A stretch of DNA of 64,000 bases from Telluria beijingensis (GCF_030770395.1 NZ_CP132480.1:1475335-1539334); one strand, 5' to 3'. Counted from the stretch's first letter, positions 27,438 through 36,227 are shown. Notes: generated from the letters alone by a model not told the origin. Numbers and translations: made by a program.

Positions 27438-28145
27438 ATGAATCACTCAGCCATCCTTGCCGCACCAGAGGCAGTGCACCCATCGCTGTGGCGCGCGTCG
27501 CAGCTGGCGCATGCGGATACGCGCTGCATCGATACCGGCCACGCGACGCTGTCGAGCCAACTGCCCGGTGGCGGCTGGCCCGGCGGCACACTGGTCGACC
27601 TGCACCTGCAGCAGCCCGGCATCGGCGAAATGCGCCTGCTGCGTCCGGCCCTGGCCGCCTGCGCCGAACGCCGCATCGTGCTGCTGCAGCCGCCCCATCC
27701 ACCCCAGGCCCTGGCGCTTGCCGCGCTCGGCCTGGAGCCATCCCAGCTGTTGTGGCTGCGCACGACGCGCACCGCGGATGCGCTGTGGGCGGCCGAGCAG
27801 GTGTTGCGTAGCGGCAGTTGCGGCGCCTTGCTGTTCTGGGCCAACCATATGCGTAACGACAGCCTGCGCCGCCTGCACCTGGCGGCGCAAGGCGGCGAAA
27901 CGCTGTTTTTCATGCTCCGCCCGCTGGCGGCGGCGCAAGATGCATCTCCCGCGCCTTTGCGTCTTGCGCTGCGGCCGGCGGCCGGCGGCATGCATATCGA
28001 CTTCGTCAAACGCCGGGGACCGCAGCGCGAGGCGCCGCTGTTCCTTCCTCTCGGTTCTTCACTACTGCAACGCCATGCGCCTCTGGATCGGCCTGTATCT
28101 GCCCCAGCTACCGCTCGAGGTCTTCAGCCCACGCTGGTTCAGTGA
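27438..28145 (+). CDS. imuA: Translesion synthesis-associated protein ImuA
   Basis: A 235-residue RecA/SulA-related protein. Recognisable parts are LWRASQLAHADTRCIDTGHATLSSQLPGGGWPGGTLVDL, the RecA-like lead strand, and GALLFWANHMRNDSLRRLHLAAQ. With ImuB and DnaE2 it forms the damage-induced mutagenic polymerase complex. The ATG at 27438 is used since the upstream in-frame ATG lies inside the LexA box. The gene overlaps imuB by 71 bases. Confidence 0.88.
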   Translation: MNHSAILAAPEAVHPSLWRASQLAHADTRCIDTGHATLSSQLPGGGWPGGTLVDLHLQQPGIGEMRLLRPALAACAERRIVLLQPPHPPQALALAALGLEPSQLLWLRTTRTADALWAAEQVLRSGSCGALLFWANHMRNDSLRRLHLAAQGGETLFFMLRPLAAAQDASPAPLRLALRPAAGGMHIDFVKRRGPQREAPLFLPLGSSLLQRHAPLDRPVSAPATARGLQPTLVQ

Positions 28146-29616
28146 GGCGGCGGGCGCGGCCGGCGGCGCAGTCGGTGGCGATGGCATCGGCGCGGTAGGC
28201 CGCGACCCCGGCAGCGTCGTCCTCGAGCAGGAGCGGGTGATCGCGCTGTCGCCGGCGGCGCATGCTGCCGGCGTGCTGCCCGGCATGCGTCGCGGCGGCG
28301 TGCTGATGCTGATGCCCGAGGCGCGCATCGAGTTGCGCAGCCACGAGCGCGAGGCCGAGGCCATGGGGGCGGTGGCCATGGCGATGCTGCAGTACACGCC
28401 GCAGGTGGCCCTGGCCGAGGAAGCGACCTTGCTGCTCGATATCGGCGCCAGCCTGCGCCTGTTCGGCGGCATCCGGCGCCTGTGCGAGCGGGTGCGCGCC
28501 AATATGGCGGCGCTCGGCTTCACGGCCTGCATCGCCTGCGCGCCGACCGCGCGCGGGGCCTGGCTGCTGGCGCGCCGCAATGCGGGCCGCGCCCTGACGA
28601 TGGATTCGCTGGTGCGGCGCCTCGACCGCCTGCCGGTGGCCCTGCTGCCGCCGGCGCGGCCGTTCGCCAGCTGGTTCGAGGGCATCGGTTGCCGCCGCCT
28701 GGACGAGTTGCGGCGCCTGCCGCGTCCCGGCCTGCAGCGGCGCTGCGGGCACGCCTTGCTCGACATGCTCGATGCCGCCTATGGCATGCGGGCCGAATTG
28801 TTCCAGTGGGTCGCGCCGCCCGAGCGTTTCCAGGCGCGGCTCGAATTGTTCGACCGGCTCGAACAGGCCGACCTGCTGCTGGCCGGCGCCCACCGGCTGG
28901 TGCTGCAAATGACCGGCTGGCTATGCGCGCGCCAGCTGGCGGTCGAGCGCATCCGCCTGTCGCTCGACCACGAGCGCGGCCGCATGGCGCGTCCGCCGAC
29001 CCTGGTCGAGGTCGCGCTGGCCGAGCCCACCTGGCGCGACGAACACCTGCTGCGCCTGCTGCGCGAGCGCCTGGCCAAGCTGGAGCTCGAAGCACCGGTG
29101 ATCGGCATCGGGCTCGAGGCGCAGCAATTGCAGGCGATGGCGCCGCCGACCGACTCTCTGTTTCCCGATCCCGGCGGCAGCGAAGAAGACCGCATGCGCA
29201 TGATCGAGCTGCTGGTGGCGCGCCTGGGCGCAGAGAACGTCTTGCAGGCGCTGCCGCTGGCCGACTACCGGCCCGAGGTCGCCAACGCCTGGGTACCGGT
29301 GCAGCAAAAAGTGAGCGCGGCTGCCCGCGCGGCGCAGATGCCGCCCGACGTGCACAGCCTGCCGCGGCCGAGCTGGCTGCTGGCCAAGCCGATCGCGCTC
29401 CTGATGCGCGACCACCGGCCGTTCTATGGTTCGCCCCTGCGGGTGGCCTCCAATCCCGAGCGCATCGAGGCGGGCTGGTGGAGCCAGACGCAAACGCGCG
29501 ACTACTTCATCGCCGAGGGGCAAGACCATGCGCTGTACTGGATCTATCGCGAGCGCATCAACGGCACCGGCGATGATGCGGCGCCGCGCTGGTTCTTGCA
29601 TGGCCTGTTCGGGTGA
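28075..29616 (+). CDS. imuB: Y-family polymerase-like protein ImuB
   Basis: A 513-residue protein related to DinB/UmuC polymerases. At the places where active enzymes have Asp and Asp-Glu, it reads LWIGLYLPQLPLEVF and LLDIGASLRLFGG. The catalytic acids are therefore missing, as is usual for ImuB. It is thought to be a scaffold linking DnaE2 to the sliding clamp. The C-terminus RDYFIAEGQDHALYWIYRER is a family hallmark. Here dnaE2 does not follow but lies 30 kb away at 59217. Confidence 0.9.
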   Translation: MRLWIGLYLPQLPLEVFSPRWFSEAAGAAGGAVGGDGIGAVGRDPGSVVLEQERVIALSPAAHAAGVLPGMRRGGVLMLMPEARIELRSHEREAEAMGAVAMAMLQYTPQVALAEEATLLLDIGASLRLFGGIRRLCERVRANMAALGFTACIACAPTARGAWLLARRNAGRALTMDSLVRRLDRLPVALLPPARPFASWFEGIGCRRLDELRRLPRPGLQRRCGHALLDMLDAAYGMRAELFQWVAPPERFQARLELFDRLEQADLLLAGAHRLVLQMTGWLCARQLAVERIRLSLDHERGRMARPPTLVEVALAEPTWRDEHLLRLLRERLAKLELEAPVIGIGLEAQQLQAMAPPTDSLFPDPGGSEEDRMRMIELLVARLGAENVLQALPLADYRPEVANAWVPVQQKVSAAARAAQMPPDVHSLPRPSWLLAKPIALLMRDHRPFYGSPLRVASNPERIEAGWWSQTQTRDYFIAEGQDHALYWIYRERINGTGDDAAPRWFLHGLFG

Positions 29617-29691
29617 GGGGCGCCGGCAGGCTTCACAAACCGTGTATGCCTGTGGCGTCGCTTCCGCGAGACGACAACGTAGAACACCACC

Positions 29692-29721
29692 GTCGCTCCC
29701 GCGAAGGCGGGAGCCCAAGTT
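29692..29721 (+). repeat. Dispersed palindromic repeat, copy 1
   Basis: A hairpin element with core CTCCCGCGAAGGCGGGAG and tail CCCAAGTT. It is 27/30 identical to the reverse complement of the copy at 37017-37046. It lies between imuB and the merR gene and faces copy 2. Confidence 0.75.
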
Positions 29722-29757
29722 TGCAGCATGCCCGTATCCATCGAACGAATCCAGTCC

Positions 29758-30204
29758 TCATGCCGACTTCGACTCCCGCCTTCGAGGCAGTGACGTGGTG
29801 AGCCGATGCTGCCGCCCCAATGCCCCCGATCCCGCCGATGCCAGCAAGCGCTTGAAGGTCGGGCACTCCATATGCCTCGGCGCCGGGCACGCCGCCGCAT
29901 GCCGCAGTCCCTTGCTCATCGCCGTCAGCCGCAGCACCAGGGCATCGATCTCGTCGGCCTTCGCCGCCAGCAGGCGGCGATCGATCGCCGGTTCCGCGCC
30001 GGCCCCGAACATCGCCTGTATCTCGTCCAGCGACAGGCCCGCCGCCTGTCCCAGCGCGATCAGCGCCAGCCGGTCCAGCACCTCGGGCGCGAAGGTGCGC
30101 CGCAAGCCCTGCCGCCCGCTCGAGGCGATCAATCCCCGTTTGTCGTAATAGCGCAGCGTCGACGCCGGCACTCCCGTCCGCTTTGCGACCTCGGCAATAT
30201 CCAC
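29758..30204 (-). CDS. MerR family transcriptional regulator
   Basis: A 148-residue regulator. The winged helix at the N-terminus reads MDIAEVAKRTGVPASTLRYYDKRGLI, and the coiled-coil dimer helix follows (LLAAKADEIDALVLRLTAM). The effector region has Cys in ACPAPRHMECPTFKRLL, which could bind metal or a thiol-reactive ligand. The final residues come from a dispersed palindrome, so the C-terminus has been rewritten. It is divergent from the DUF2938 gene and probably controls the 19-base-spacer promoter between them. Confidence 0.9.
   Translation of the reverse strand: MDIAEVAKRTGVPASTLRYYDKRGLIASSGRQGLRRTFAPEVLDRLALIALGQAAGLSLDEIQAMFGAGAEPAIDRRLLAAKADEIDALVLRLTAMSKGLRHAAACPAPRHMECPTFKRLLASAGSGALGRQHRLTTSLPRRRESKSA
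29765..29794 (-). repeat. Dispersed palindromic repeat, copy 2, inside the merR 3' end
   Basis: An inverted, more degenerate copy, about 24/30 identical to copy 1. It supplies the last codons (SLPRRRESKSA) and shortly after it the stop of the MerR-type regulator. Confidence 0.7.
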
Positions 30205-30214
30205 GCAGATCCTC

Positions 30215-30245
30215 TTGACTTGAAGTTGACTTCAACTTCTATAGT
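30215..30245 (+). promoter_or_regulatory. MerR-type promoter with 19-base spacer and palindromic operator
   Basis: TTGACT (30215-30220) and TATAGT (30240-30245) are separated by 19 bases rather than 17. The spacer holds a perfect palindrome, GAAGTTGA-CT-TCAACTTC, at 30222-30239. A long spacer with a centred dyad is the hallmark of MerR-activated promoters. It points to the DUF2938 gene and sits next to the divergent merR gene. Confidence 0.85.
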
Positions 30246-30285
30246 GGGACGCATCGTCCGTTCCGTCAACCACAGGAGAATCATC

Positions 30286-30774
30286 ATGCGAAACGAGATC
30301 ATCGCGATCGTGCTCATCGGCTGCGGCGCTACCGCGCTGCTCGATGCCTGGCTTGCGCTGCTGCGGCGCCTGGGCGTGCCGACGCTCGGCATGGCGCTGC
30401 TGGGCCGCTGGATCGGCCATCTGCTGCGCGGCCGGCTGCGTCACGCCGCGATCGGCAAGGCGCGTCCGGTGCGCCACGAAACGGCGTTCGGCTGGATCGC
30501 GCACTACGCGATCGGCATCGGCTTCGCCGCCGTGCTGGTGGCGCTGGCCGGCATCGACTGGCTGCGCGACCCGCAACTGGCGCCGGCGCTGGCCTTCGGC
30601 CTGGTCACGGTAGCGGCGCCGCTGTTCGTGATGCAGCCGGCCATGGGCGCCGGCTTCGCCGCCTCCCGCACCCCGACGCCGCTGCGCAACTGCCTGCGCA
30701 GCGTGGCCAACCACATCCTGTTCGGCTTTGCGCTCTATCTGTGCGCCAGGCTTGTCGCCGGCATGGCCGGATAA
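30286..30774 (+). CDS. DUF2938 family integral membrane protein
   Basis: A 162-residue membrane protein with about four hydrophobic segments (around 5-25, 65-85, 92-112 and 138-156). The order matches DUF2938 as I know it, including GWIAHYAIGIGFA and NHILFGFALYL. Function is unknown for the family. CAGGAG precedes the ATG. Regulation by the divergent MerR-type protein, through the 19-base-spacer promoter, is strongly suggested. Confidence 0.8.
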   Translation: MRNEIIAIVLIGCGATALLDAWLALLRRLGVPTLGMALLGRWIGHLLRGRLRHAAIGKARPVRHETAFGWIAHYAIGIGFAAVLVALAGIDWLRDPQLAPALAFGLVTVAAPLFVMQPAMGAGFAASRTPTPLRNCLRSVANHILFGFALYLCARLVAGMAG

Positions 30775-30872
30775 ACCAGCTGGTATGCCACGCTGGTATG
30801 CCCGATGACAGATGCCGGCGCCGCCGCCGGCCATGCTATCGTTGCCTGGACCACGACCACGAGGAGACAGGG

Positions 30873-31649
30873 ATGGCAGGCGAAGCAGTCCACTTCAGGG
30901 GCGCCGATGGCCAGATGCTGGCCGCGCGCCTCGACGCACCCGAGGGCCTGGTCAAGGCCTACGCCCTGTTCGCCCACTGCTTCAGCTGCGGCAAGGACGT
31001 CTTCGCCGCGGCCCGCATCGCGCAGGGCCTGACGCGCCACGGCATCGCCGTGCTGCGCTTCGACTTCACCGGCATCGGCGCCAGCGAAGGCGAATTCGCC
31101 AACACGAATTTTTCGTCCAACCTGTCCGACCTGGTGGCGGCGAGCGACTTCCTGCGCAGCGAGTACGCGGCGCCGCAGCTGCTGGTCGGCCACAGCCTGG
31201 GCGGGGCGGCAGTCCTGGCCGCGGCGGCCAGCATGCCCGAGGTGCGCGCGGTCGCGACCATCGCCGCGCCCAGCGATCCGCACCACGTCACCGGCATGTT
31301 CCGCGAACACCTGGAGACCCTCGCCACGCACGGCGTCGCCCACGTCCAGCTGGCCGGCCGCCCGTTCACGATCAAGCGCCAGTTCCTGGAAGACGTCGCC
31401 GAACAGCGCCTCGAGCAAAAAATCCGCGACCTGGGCCGCGCGCTGCTGGTCATGCATTCGCCGCAGGACGACACCGTGGCCGTGGCCAACGCGCTGCAGA
31501 TCTTCCAGGCCGCGCGCCATCCAAAAAGCTACGTCTCGCTCGACGACGCCGACCACCTGCTGCGGCGCCGCCACGACGCCGTCTACATCGCCGACGTGAT
31601 CGCCGCCTGGGCCTCGCGCTATCTCGACCTGGCGCACGCCGGGCCATAA
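30873..31649 (+). CDS. Alpha/beta hydrolase family protein
   Basis: A 258-residue cytoplasmic hydrolase. It shows FAHCFSCGKD in place of an HGxG motif, RFDFTGIGASEG, and the nucleophile elbow VGHSLGGAAV. HSPQDDTV gives the catalytic Asp and DDADHLL the His. Stand-alone proteins of this type are often seen with or fused to OsmC. No OsmC gene is adjacent here, so the role is open. GAGGAG lies before the ATG. Confidence 0.85.
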   Translation: MAGEAVHFRGADGQMLAARLDAPEGLVKAYALFAHCFSCGKDVFAAARIAQGLTRHGIAVLRFDFTGIGASEGEFANTNFSSNLSDLVAASDFLRSEYAAPQLLVGHSLGGAAVLAAAASMPEVRAVATIAAPSDPHHVTGMFREHLETLATHGVAHVQLAGRPFTIKRQFLEDVAEQRLEQKIRDLGRALLVMHSPQDDTVAVANALQIFQAARHPKSYVSLDDADHLLRRRHDAVYIADVIAAWASRYLDLAHAGP

Positions 31650-31718
31650 GCGCGCCAGCGCACGGTCGGGCCGGATCGATGAGGCATAATCGGCCCATCG
31701 AAGCCGACAGGAGGACCC

Positions 31719-32087
31719 ATGAAGCGCGCAATGAACCTGGCAGCCGTGGCCGCCCTGGCGCTGGCCGCATCCTTTCACGCCCAGGCCCGGGCCCAGCAGA
31801 CCCTGGACACGCCAGGCTACACCGTCAAGATCACGCAGCAATGCGAAGAAGGCAACGTCACCTGCGACGACGTGCGCTATGTCGGCACCAGCAAGAAGTC
31901 CGGCAAGGCGATCTCCTTGCGCGGCAAGACCATGCATGCGATGGCCGCCGACGGCGTCACGCCCGGCGCCTTCCAGGGCTATGTGTTCCGCTCGGGCCGC
32001 GTGACGTACACCGTGTTCGCCGACGGCCGCCTGGTGGTCACCGAAGGCAAGAAGACGCTGGTGAACCAGCGCGGCGAATGGAAGTAG
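31719..32087 (+). CDS. Small secreted protein of unknown function
   Basis: A 122-residue protein with a signal peptide ending ARA near residue 24. The mature domain is beta-rich, with two cysteines (QCEEGNVTCDDV) probably bonded, then GYVFRSGRVTYTVFADGRLVV. I do not recognise a named family. AGGAGG precedes the ATG and GCATAAT 30 bases upstream may be a -10 element. It is a single-gene unit converging on the AAA ATPase gene. Confidence 0.7.
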   Translation: MKRAMNLAAVAALALAASFHAQARAQQTLDTPGYTVKITQQCEEGNVTCDDVRYVGTSKKSGKAISLRGKTMHAMAADGVTPGAFQGYVFRSGRVTYTVFADGRLVVTEGKKTLVNQRGEWK

Positions 32088-32101
32088 GCGCGCGCTAGGC
32101 C

Positions 32102-32839
32102 TTAGTCAGGCGCCAGCAACTGCTCGAGCCGGCGCGGATAGTGGTTCAGGAAATCGCGCGTGACCGCATAGTGCTCGGTGTCCTCGTAGGCCATCTCGGC
32201 GATGCCGGAAGCGTCGAAGGCGAGTATCTTCGCACCCGGATAGGCCAGCAGGATCGGCGAGTGGGTCACGATGATGAACTGCGAGCCATCCTCGACCAGC
32301 TGGTGGATCGCGCGCAGGGCCGCCAGCTGGCGGTTGGGAGACAGCGCCGCCTCGGGCTCGTCCAGCAGGTACAGGCCATTGCCCTTGAATTTGTTGAGCA
32401 GGACGCTCATGAAGGCCTCGCCGTGCGAGCGCGCATGCAGGTTGCCGCCATAGCTGGCAGAGCCGATCTGCTGGTCCATATAGGTCGCGACGTTGTAGAA
32501 GCTCTCGGCGCGCATGAAATAACTGTCCCTGGGCCGCCGCACGCTACGCGACATGCGCACATGCCTGGCCAGCGGCGACCGCTCTCCCAGTGTATTGAGG
32601 AGCTGTACGGACAAGGTGCCGCCCTCGACCCCGAAGCCCAGCGCCAGCGCGATCGCCTCCAGGATCGTCGACTTGCCGCTGCCGTTCTCGCCGACGAAGA
32701 ACGTCACGTCGGCATGGAACTCGATCGTTTGCAGTTCGCGCACGGCCGGGATGTTGAACGGGAAGGCGTCGAAATCGACCTCGTTGCCGAAGTCGGGCCA
32801 GACGCGCTGCAGATAGGGCTTGGCGGCAAACTTGTTCAT
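32102..32839 (-). CDS. Stand-alone AAA family ATPase, ABC/SMC-like
   Basis: A 245-residue ATPase with Walker A FFVGENGSGKSTILEAIA, an LYLLDEPEAALSPNRQL Walker B/D-loop and the switch histidine in IIVTHSPILL. Such solitary predicted ATPases are widespread and uncharacterised. The start at 32839 is the first ATG giving the conserved N-terminus. It lies 58 bases after tyrS on the same strand and could share its transcript. Confidence 0.85.
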   Translation of the reverse strand: MNKFAAKPYLQRVWPDFGNEVDFDAFPFNIPAVRELQTIEFHADVTFFVGENGSGKSTILEAIALALGFGVEGGTLSVQLLNTLGERSPLARHVRMSRSVRRPRDSYFMRAESFYNVATYMDQQIGSASYGGNLHARSHGEAFMSVLLNKFKGNGLYLLDEPEAALSPNRQLAALRAIHQLVEDGSQFIIVTHSPILLAYPGAKILAFDASGIAEMAYEDTEHYAVTRDFLNHYPRRLEQLLAPD

Positions 32840-32897
32840 GACAGGATGGCGGACAATGAATGCTGCCAGTGTGCCACAGCATGGGCGGCCCAAGCGC

Positions 32898-34130
32898 CTA
32901 GACGATGTTCTGTTCCTCGGCCGCGACCACGATGCGCACGTGCTGCTTGCGGCCCGCCGACAATACCCATTCGGCACGGTCGCCTGCCAGCGGCACGTCG
33001 GCATCCATCGCCGTCACCCCGTCCAGCCGCAGGCCGCCGCCCGCGGCCAGGCGCCGCGCCGCGCCGCGCGATGCCGCCAGGCCGGCCTGCACCGCCAGCT
33101 CGGCCAGCGTCACGCCGGCACTGCGGCGCGCCGCATCGATCGCATGGGTCGGCATGTCGCCGCGGTCCGCGCCGCCGAAGGCCGCCGCTGCCGCGCGCTG
33201 CGCCGCATCGAGCGCGTCCTGCCCGTGCGCCAGCCGCGTCGCCTCGTTGGCCAGCACGGTCTTGGCTTCGTTGAGCTCCGCGCCCCGCAGCGCGCCGAGA
33301 CGCCGCACCTCGTCCATCGGCAGTTCGGTGAACAGCGCCAGGAAGCGTTCGACATCGCGGTCGTCGACATTGCGCCAGAACTGCCAGAAGCCATAAGGCG
33401 ACAGGCGATCGGCATTCAGCCACACCGCGCCATCAAGCGACTTGCCCATCTTCTTGCCGTCGCTGGTGGCCAGCAGCGGCATCGTCAGGCCGTACAGGTC
33501 CACCGCGGCGGAACGCCGCCCGAGATCGATGCCGTTGATGATATTGGCCCACTGGTCGGCGCCGCCGATCTGCAGGGTGCAGCCATGGCGGCGCGCCAGC
33601 TCGACGAAGTCGTAGGCTTGCAGCAGGGTGTAGCCGAATTCGAGGAAGGACAGCGAGTGCTCCAGGCGCGAGCGGATCGCGTCGAACGTCAGCATGCGGT
33701 TGACGCTGAAGTGGCGCCCGACCTGGCCCAGGAAGTCCAGGTAGCCCAGCCCATCGAGCCATTCGGCGTTGTCGACCACGGCGACGCCAGGGCCAAGGTA
33801 GCGCGTGAAGGCGCTGCGGATGCCGGCGATATTGGCGTCGATGGCGGCGGCATCGAGCAGCGGCCGCGAGGTGTCGCGAAAGCTCGGGTCGCCGATGCGG
33901 GTAGTGGCGCCGCCGATCAGCAGCATGGGGCGATGGCCGGCGCGCTGCAGCCAGCGCATCAGCATCAGGCCCTGCAGGTGGCCGACGTGAAGGCTGTCGG
34001 CGGTAGCGTCGAAGCCGAGGTAGGCGGTGACCGGCGTGGCCATGGCATGGCGCAGGCCGGCCGCGTCGGTGCACTGGTGGATGAAGCCGCGTTCTTGCAG
34101 CAGATCGAGCAAATCGGAAGTGTGGGTCAT
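32898..34130 (-). CDS. tyrS: Tyrosyl-tRNA synthetase
   Basis: A 410-residue class I synthetase charging tRNA-Tyr. The HIGH-type motif is HVGH in [15 protein letters not shown]. The KMSKS-type motif is KMGKS in [13 protein letters not shown], and a C-terminal S4 RNA-binding domain is present. The KMGKS form belongs to the subgroup with E. coli TyrS (KFGKT), distinct from the KMSKS TyrZ form that I believe is common in Betaproteobacteria. This may therefore be a second or replacement copy. Upstream lies a candidate leader peptide with three Tyr codons. Confidence 0.93.
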   Translation of the reverse strand: MTHTSDLLDLLQERGFIHQCTDAAGLRHAMATPVTAYLGFDATADSLHVGHLQGLMLMRWLQRAGHRPMLLIGGATTRIGDPSFRDTSRPLLDAAAIDANIAGIRSAFTRYLGPGVAVVDNAEWLDGLGYLDFLGQVGRHFSVNRMLTFDAIRSRLEHSLSFLEFGYTLLQAYDFVELARRHGCTLQIGGADQWANIINGIDLGRRSAAVDLYGLTMPLLATSDGKKMGKSLDGAVWLNADRLSPYGFWQFWRNVDDRDVERFLALFTELPMDEVRRLGALRGAELNEAKTVLANEATRLAHGQDALDAAQRAAAAAFGGADRGDMPTHAIDAARRSAGVTLAELAVQAGLAASRGAARRLAAGGGLRLDGVTAMDADVPLAGDRAEWVLSAGRKQHVRIVVAAEEQNIV

Positions 34131-34134
34131 GTGG

Positions 34135-34151
34135 GTTCCTGGTGGTGGAAC
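34135..34151 (-). promoter_or_regulatory. Hairpin overlapping the tyrS ribosome binding site
   Basis: On the minus strand GTTCC and GGAAC pair around a seven-base loop. The AGGA of the ribosome binding site is in the 3' arm and loop edge, four bases before ATG. It could be the regulated element of a translational attenuator. Confidence 0.45.
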
Positions 34152-34179
34152 GCCCCAGGATGACCGATTGCCCATGCGT

Positions 34180-34198
34180 GGTCCGCCTGAGGCGGACC
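34180..34198 (-). promoter_or_regulatory. Second hairpin of the tyrS leader
   Basis: Eight-base perfect arms (GGTCCGCC/GGCGGACC) with a three-base loop lie between the leader peptide and tyrS. No T run follows, so it does not look like a simple terminator. It may be an alternative-pairing element. Confidence 0.55.
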
Positions 34199-34215
34199 GG
34201 GTTGCGTGAAAGCCC

Positions 34216-34275
34216 CTACCGCCGCGAGATGCGGTAGGCGTAATAGCTGGCAGGGGAGGTCACGATGAAAGTCAT
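34216..34275 (-). CDS. Candidate 19-residue Tyr-rich leader peptide of tyrS
   Basis: The reading frame is [19 protein letters not shown] and contains three Tyr codons (TAT TAC GCC TAC) within four positions. The last Tyr codons and the stop lie in a hairpin with arms CTACCGC and GCGGTAG (34216-34237). Two more hairpins follow, then tyrS 85 bases downstream. This is the layout of amino-acid attenuators such as those of trp, phe and his operons. The ribosome binding site is weak (AAGATGG). Regulation by tyrosyl-tRNA charging is inference. Confidence 0.5.
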   Translation of the reverse strand: MTFIVTSPASYYAYRISRR

Positions 34276-34313
34276 GAGGCCATCTTAGCCGCAGCGGCGA
34301 ATGCGGGTCAAGA

Positions 34314-36227
34314 TTATTTGACCGCCTTGAACAACGCGTCGAGCCTGTCCTTCGTGCCCGCAATACGCTCGAGCTTCGGATAACGCAAGCCATCGCGGTA
34401 GTCGAGCGTGATGGTGCGCAGGTTGTTCCCCTTGCGTACCAGCAGTTCGATCGGCGCCTTGCCATCCTTGTTCGCGCGCACCGCCGCCTTCAGCACGTCG
34501 CCCTTGTACACGCGGTTGTTGACGGCGACGATGGTGGTGTTGGCCGCCAGGCCGGCGCGGAAGCCCACGCCGTCCCACACCACGCCGGTGACGCTGCCGT
34601 CGCTGCGCACCGAGAAGCCGAGCGAATAGGTGAAGTCGGTGCTGCGGGTGCGTTCCTCGGCAGCGCGGATCGCGTTGCCGGGCGTGTCGCCGTAGGCCAG
34701 CTTCCAGCCGGCGCGCTGCAAGCCGTCGAGCGGGGCGCCCGGGCCGTGGCCGTCCAGGCGCGCGCGCAGGAACGGCGCCCAGTCGAATTTCTGCACCTTG
34801 GTCAAGGCGGCCACCACGTCGTCGAAGGTGTAGTACACCGTGTCGATGCTGCCGTCCTGGATGCCGAAGAAGGCGCGCGCGAAATCTTCCAGGCTGCGCT
34901 TGTCGCCCGAGAGTTCGCGGATCCTGGTGTCGACGTCGAGCCAGACCAGCATGCCCTCGGTGTAGTAGTCCTCGCTGCGCTGCCAGTTACCCCAGCCGAT
35001 CGGCTTGCGGCCGTTGATGATCGGGTCGTTGACCGTGTCCTGCATCGCGCGCCAGTCGCGGCCCTGCGTGTTGTCGTAGCGCGCTGCGTCGATCGCCAGC
35101 GCCTCGCGCGCATGCGCCTGCGACACCAGGCCGGAACGCGCGGCCAGCACCTTGCCCCAGAACTGGGTCTGGCCCTCGTACACCCACAGCAGCTCGTTCT
35201 GCAGCGGGGTGTTGAAGTTGGCCACGTCCTGGCCGGCCGGGCGGCGGAACTTGCCGTTCCAGGAGTGCACGAATTCATGCGGCAGCAGCTCGCGGCCGGC
35301 CTCGTTGCGGCCCCAGTCGGTGAAGTAGCCGAGCCGCACGCCGTTCTCGCTCGACTGCTGGTGCTCGCGGCCGATGCCGCCGAATTCGTCCGAGATCGCG
35401 AACAGGAAATCGTACTGCTGGTAGTGGCGCGAACCGAAAAGCCTGATGGCCTGGTCGACCATCGCGCGGTGCAGCGCGATCTGCTCGGGCTTGGCCTCGA
35501 GGTTCTCGGGATTGTCGGCCACCACGTTCAGCATCACCGGGTTCTTCGCGCCGGGCGCCAGGTCGATGCGCCTGAAATAACGGCCGGCAAATAGCGGCGA
35601 ATCGACCAGGGTGTCGAGGTCGTGCGGCTTGAAGCGCACCTCGTCGCCGTTGCGGCCCTCGACCGCCAGCGCGCTGGCGAACTGCCAGCCGGCCGGCAGC
35701 GTCAGGGTCGGCTGCACCGTGATGCGGCGCGCGTGGTAGCCGGCCGGGTACAGCGCCACCGATTGCCACTGCACGCCCAGGATGTCGTCGGTCATGGTGA
35801 TGCGGCCCTGGCTGGTGTCCAGCGGCGACAGGAACTGGTATTCGGCCACCAGGGTGGTGGCGCCTTCCGGCACCGTCACGTGGAAGGCGTGGACGTGGAC
35901 CGGGTCGCGCGTCCACTCGACCGGCTTGCCGCCCGCGCTGAACTTCAGGCCGGCCAGCTGGGTCAGCGGAATATTGGGGCCGTGGTTACCCGGCGCCCAC
36001 TGCGGATACAGCAGCGTCATGGGGCCCGCTTGCACCGGCATCGACAAGCGCATGCTGAAGATCTGCTGCGACAGGTTGCTGGCGTCGACGTGCAGGGCGA
36101 TCGTGCCGGGATACGGGTCGTTGCCGACGGCTGGGACCTGGGCAACTGCCGGCAGGGCAAATGCGAGAGCCAGGGCGAGGGCGCTGGCCGGGCGGGCGGC
36201 GCGGGCGAGAAAGCGGAATGCGGTCAT
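34314..36227 (-). CDS. M61 family glycyl aminopeptidase-like metallopeptidase with PDZ domain
   Basis: A 637-residue secreted peptidase. A signal peptide ends AVAQ near residue 29. The N-terminal beta domain is followed by the catalytic zinc motif LLPHEFVHSWNGKFRRP (HExxH), with the third ligand Glu in LLWVYEGQTQFW. A C-terminal PDZ domain (about 510-600) contains LGFSVRSDGSVTGVVWDG and GLAANTTIVAVNNRVYKG. Characterised M61 enzymes cleave after Gly or Ala. The start at 36227 gives a normal signal peptide. Confidence 0.9.
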   Translation of the reverse strand: MTAFRFLARAARPASALALALAFALPAVAQVPAVGNDPYPGTIALHVDASNLSQQIFSMRLSMPVQAGPMTLLYPQWAPGNHGPNIPLTQLAGLKFSAGGKPVEWTRDPVHVHAFHVTVPEGATTLVAEYQFLSPLDTSQGRITMTDDILGVQWQSVALYPAGYHARRITVQPTLTLPAGWQFASALAVEGRNGDEVRFKPHDLDTLVDSPLFAGRYFRRIDLAPGAKNPVMLNVVADNPENLEAKPEQIALHRAMVDQAIRLFGSRHYQQYDFLFAISDEFGGIGREHQQSSENGVRLGYFTDWGRNEAGRELLPHEFVHSWNGKFRRPAGQDVANFNTPLQNELLWVYEGQTQFWGKVLAARSGLVSQAHAREALAIDAARYDNTQGRDWRAMQDTVNDPIINGRKPIGWGNWQRSEDYYTEGMLVWLDVDTRIRELSGDKRSLEDFARAFFGIQDGSIDTVYYTFDDVVAALTKVQKFDWAPFLRARLDGHGPGAPLDGLQRAGWKLAYGDTPGNAIRAAEERTRSTDFTYSLGFSVRSDGSVTGVVWDGVGFRAGLAANTTIVAVNNRVYKGDVLKAAVRANKDGKAPIELLVRKGNNLRTITLDYRDGLRYPKLERIAGTKDRLDALFKAVK

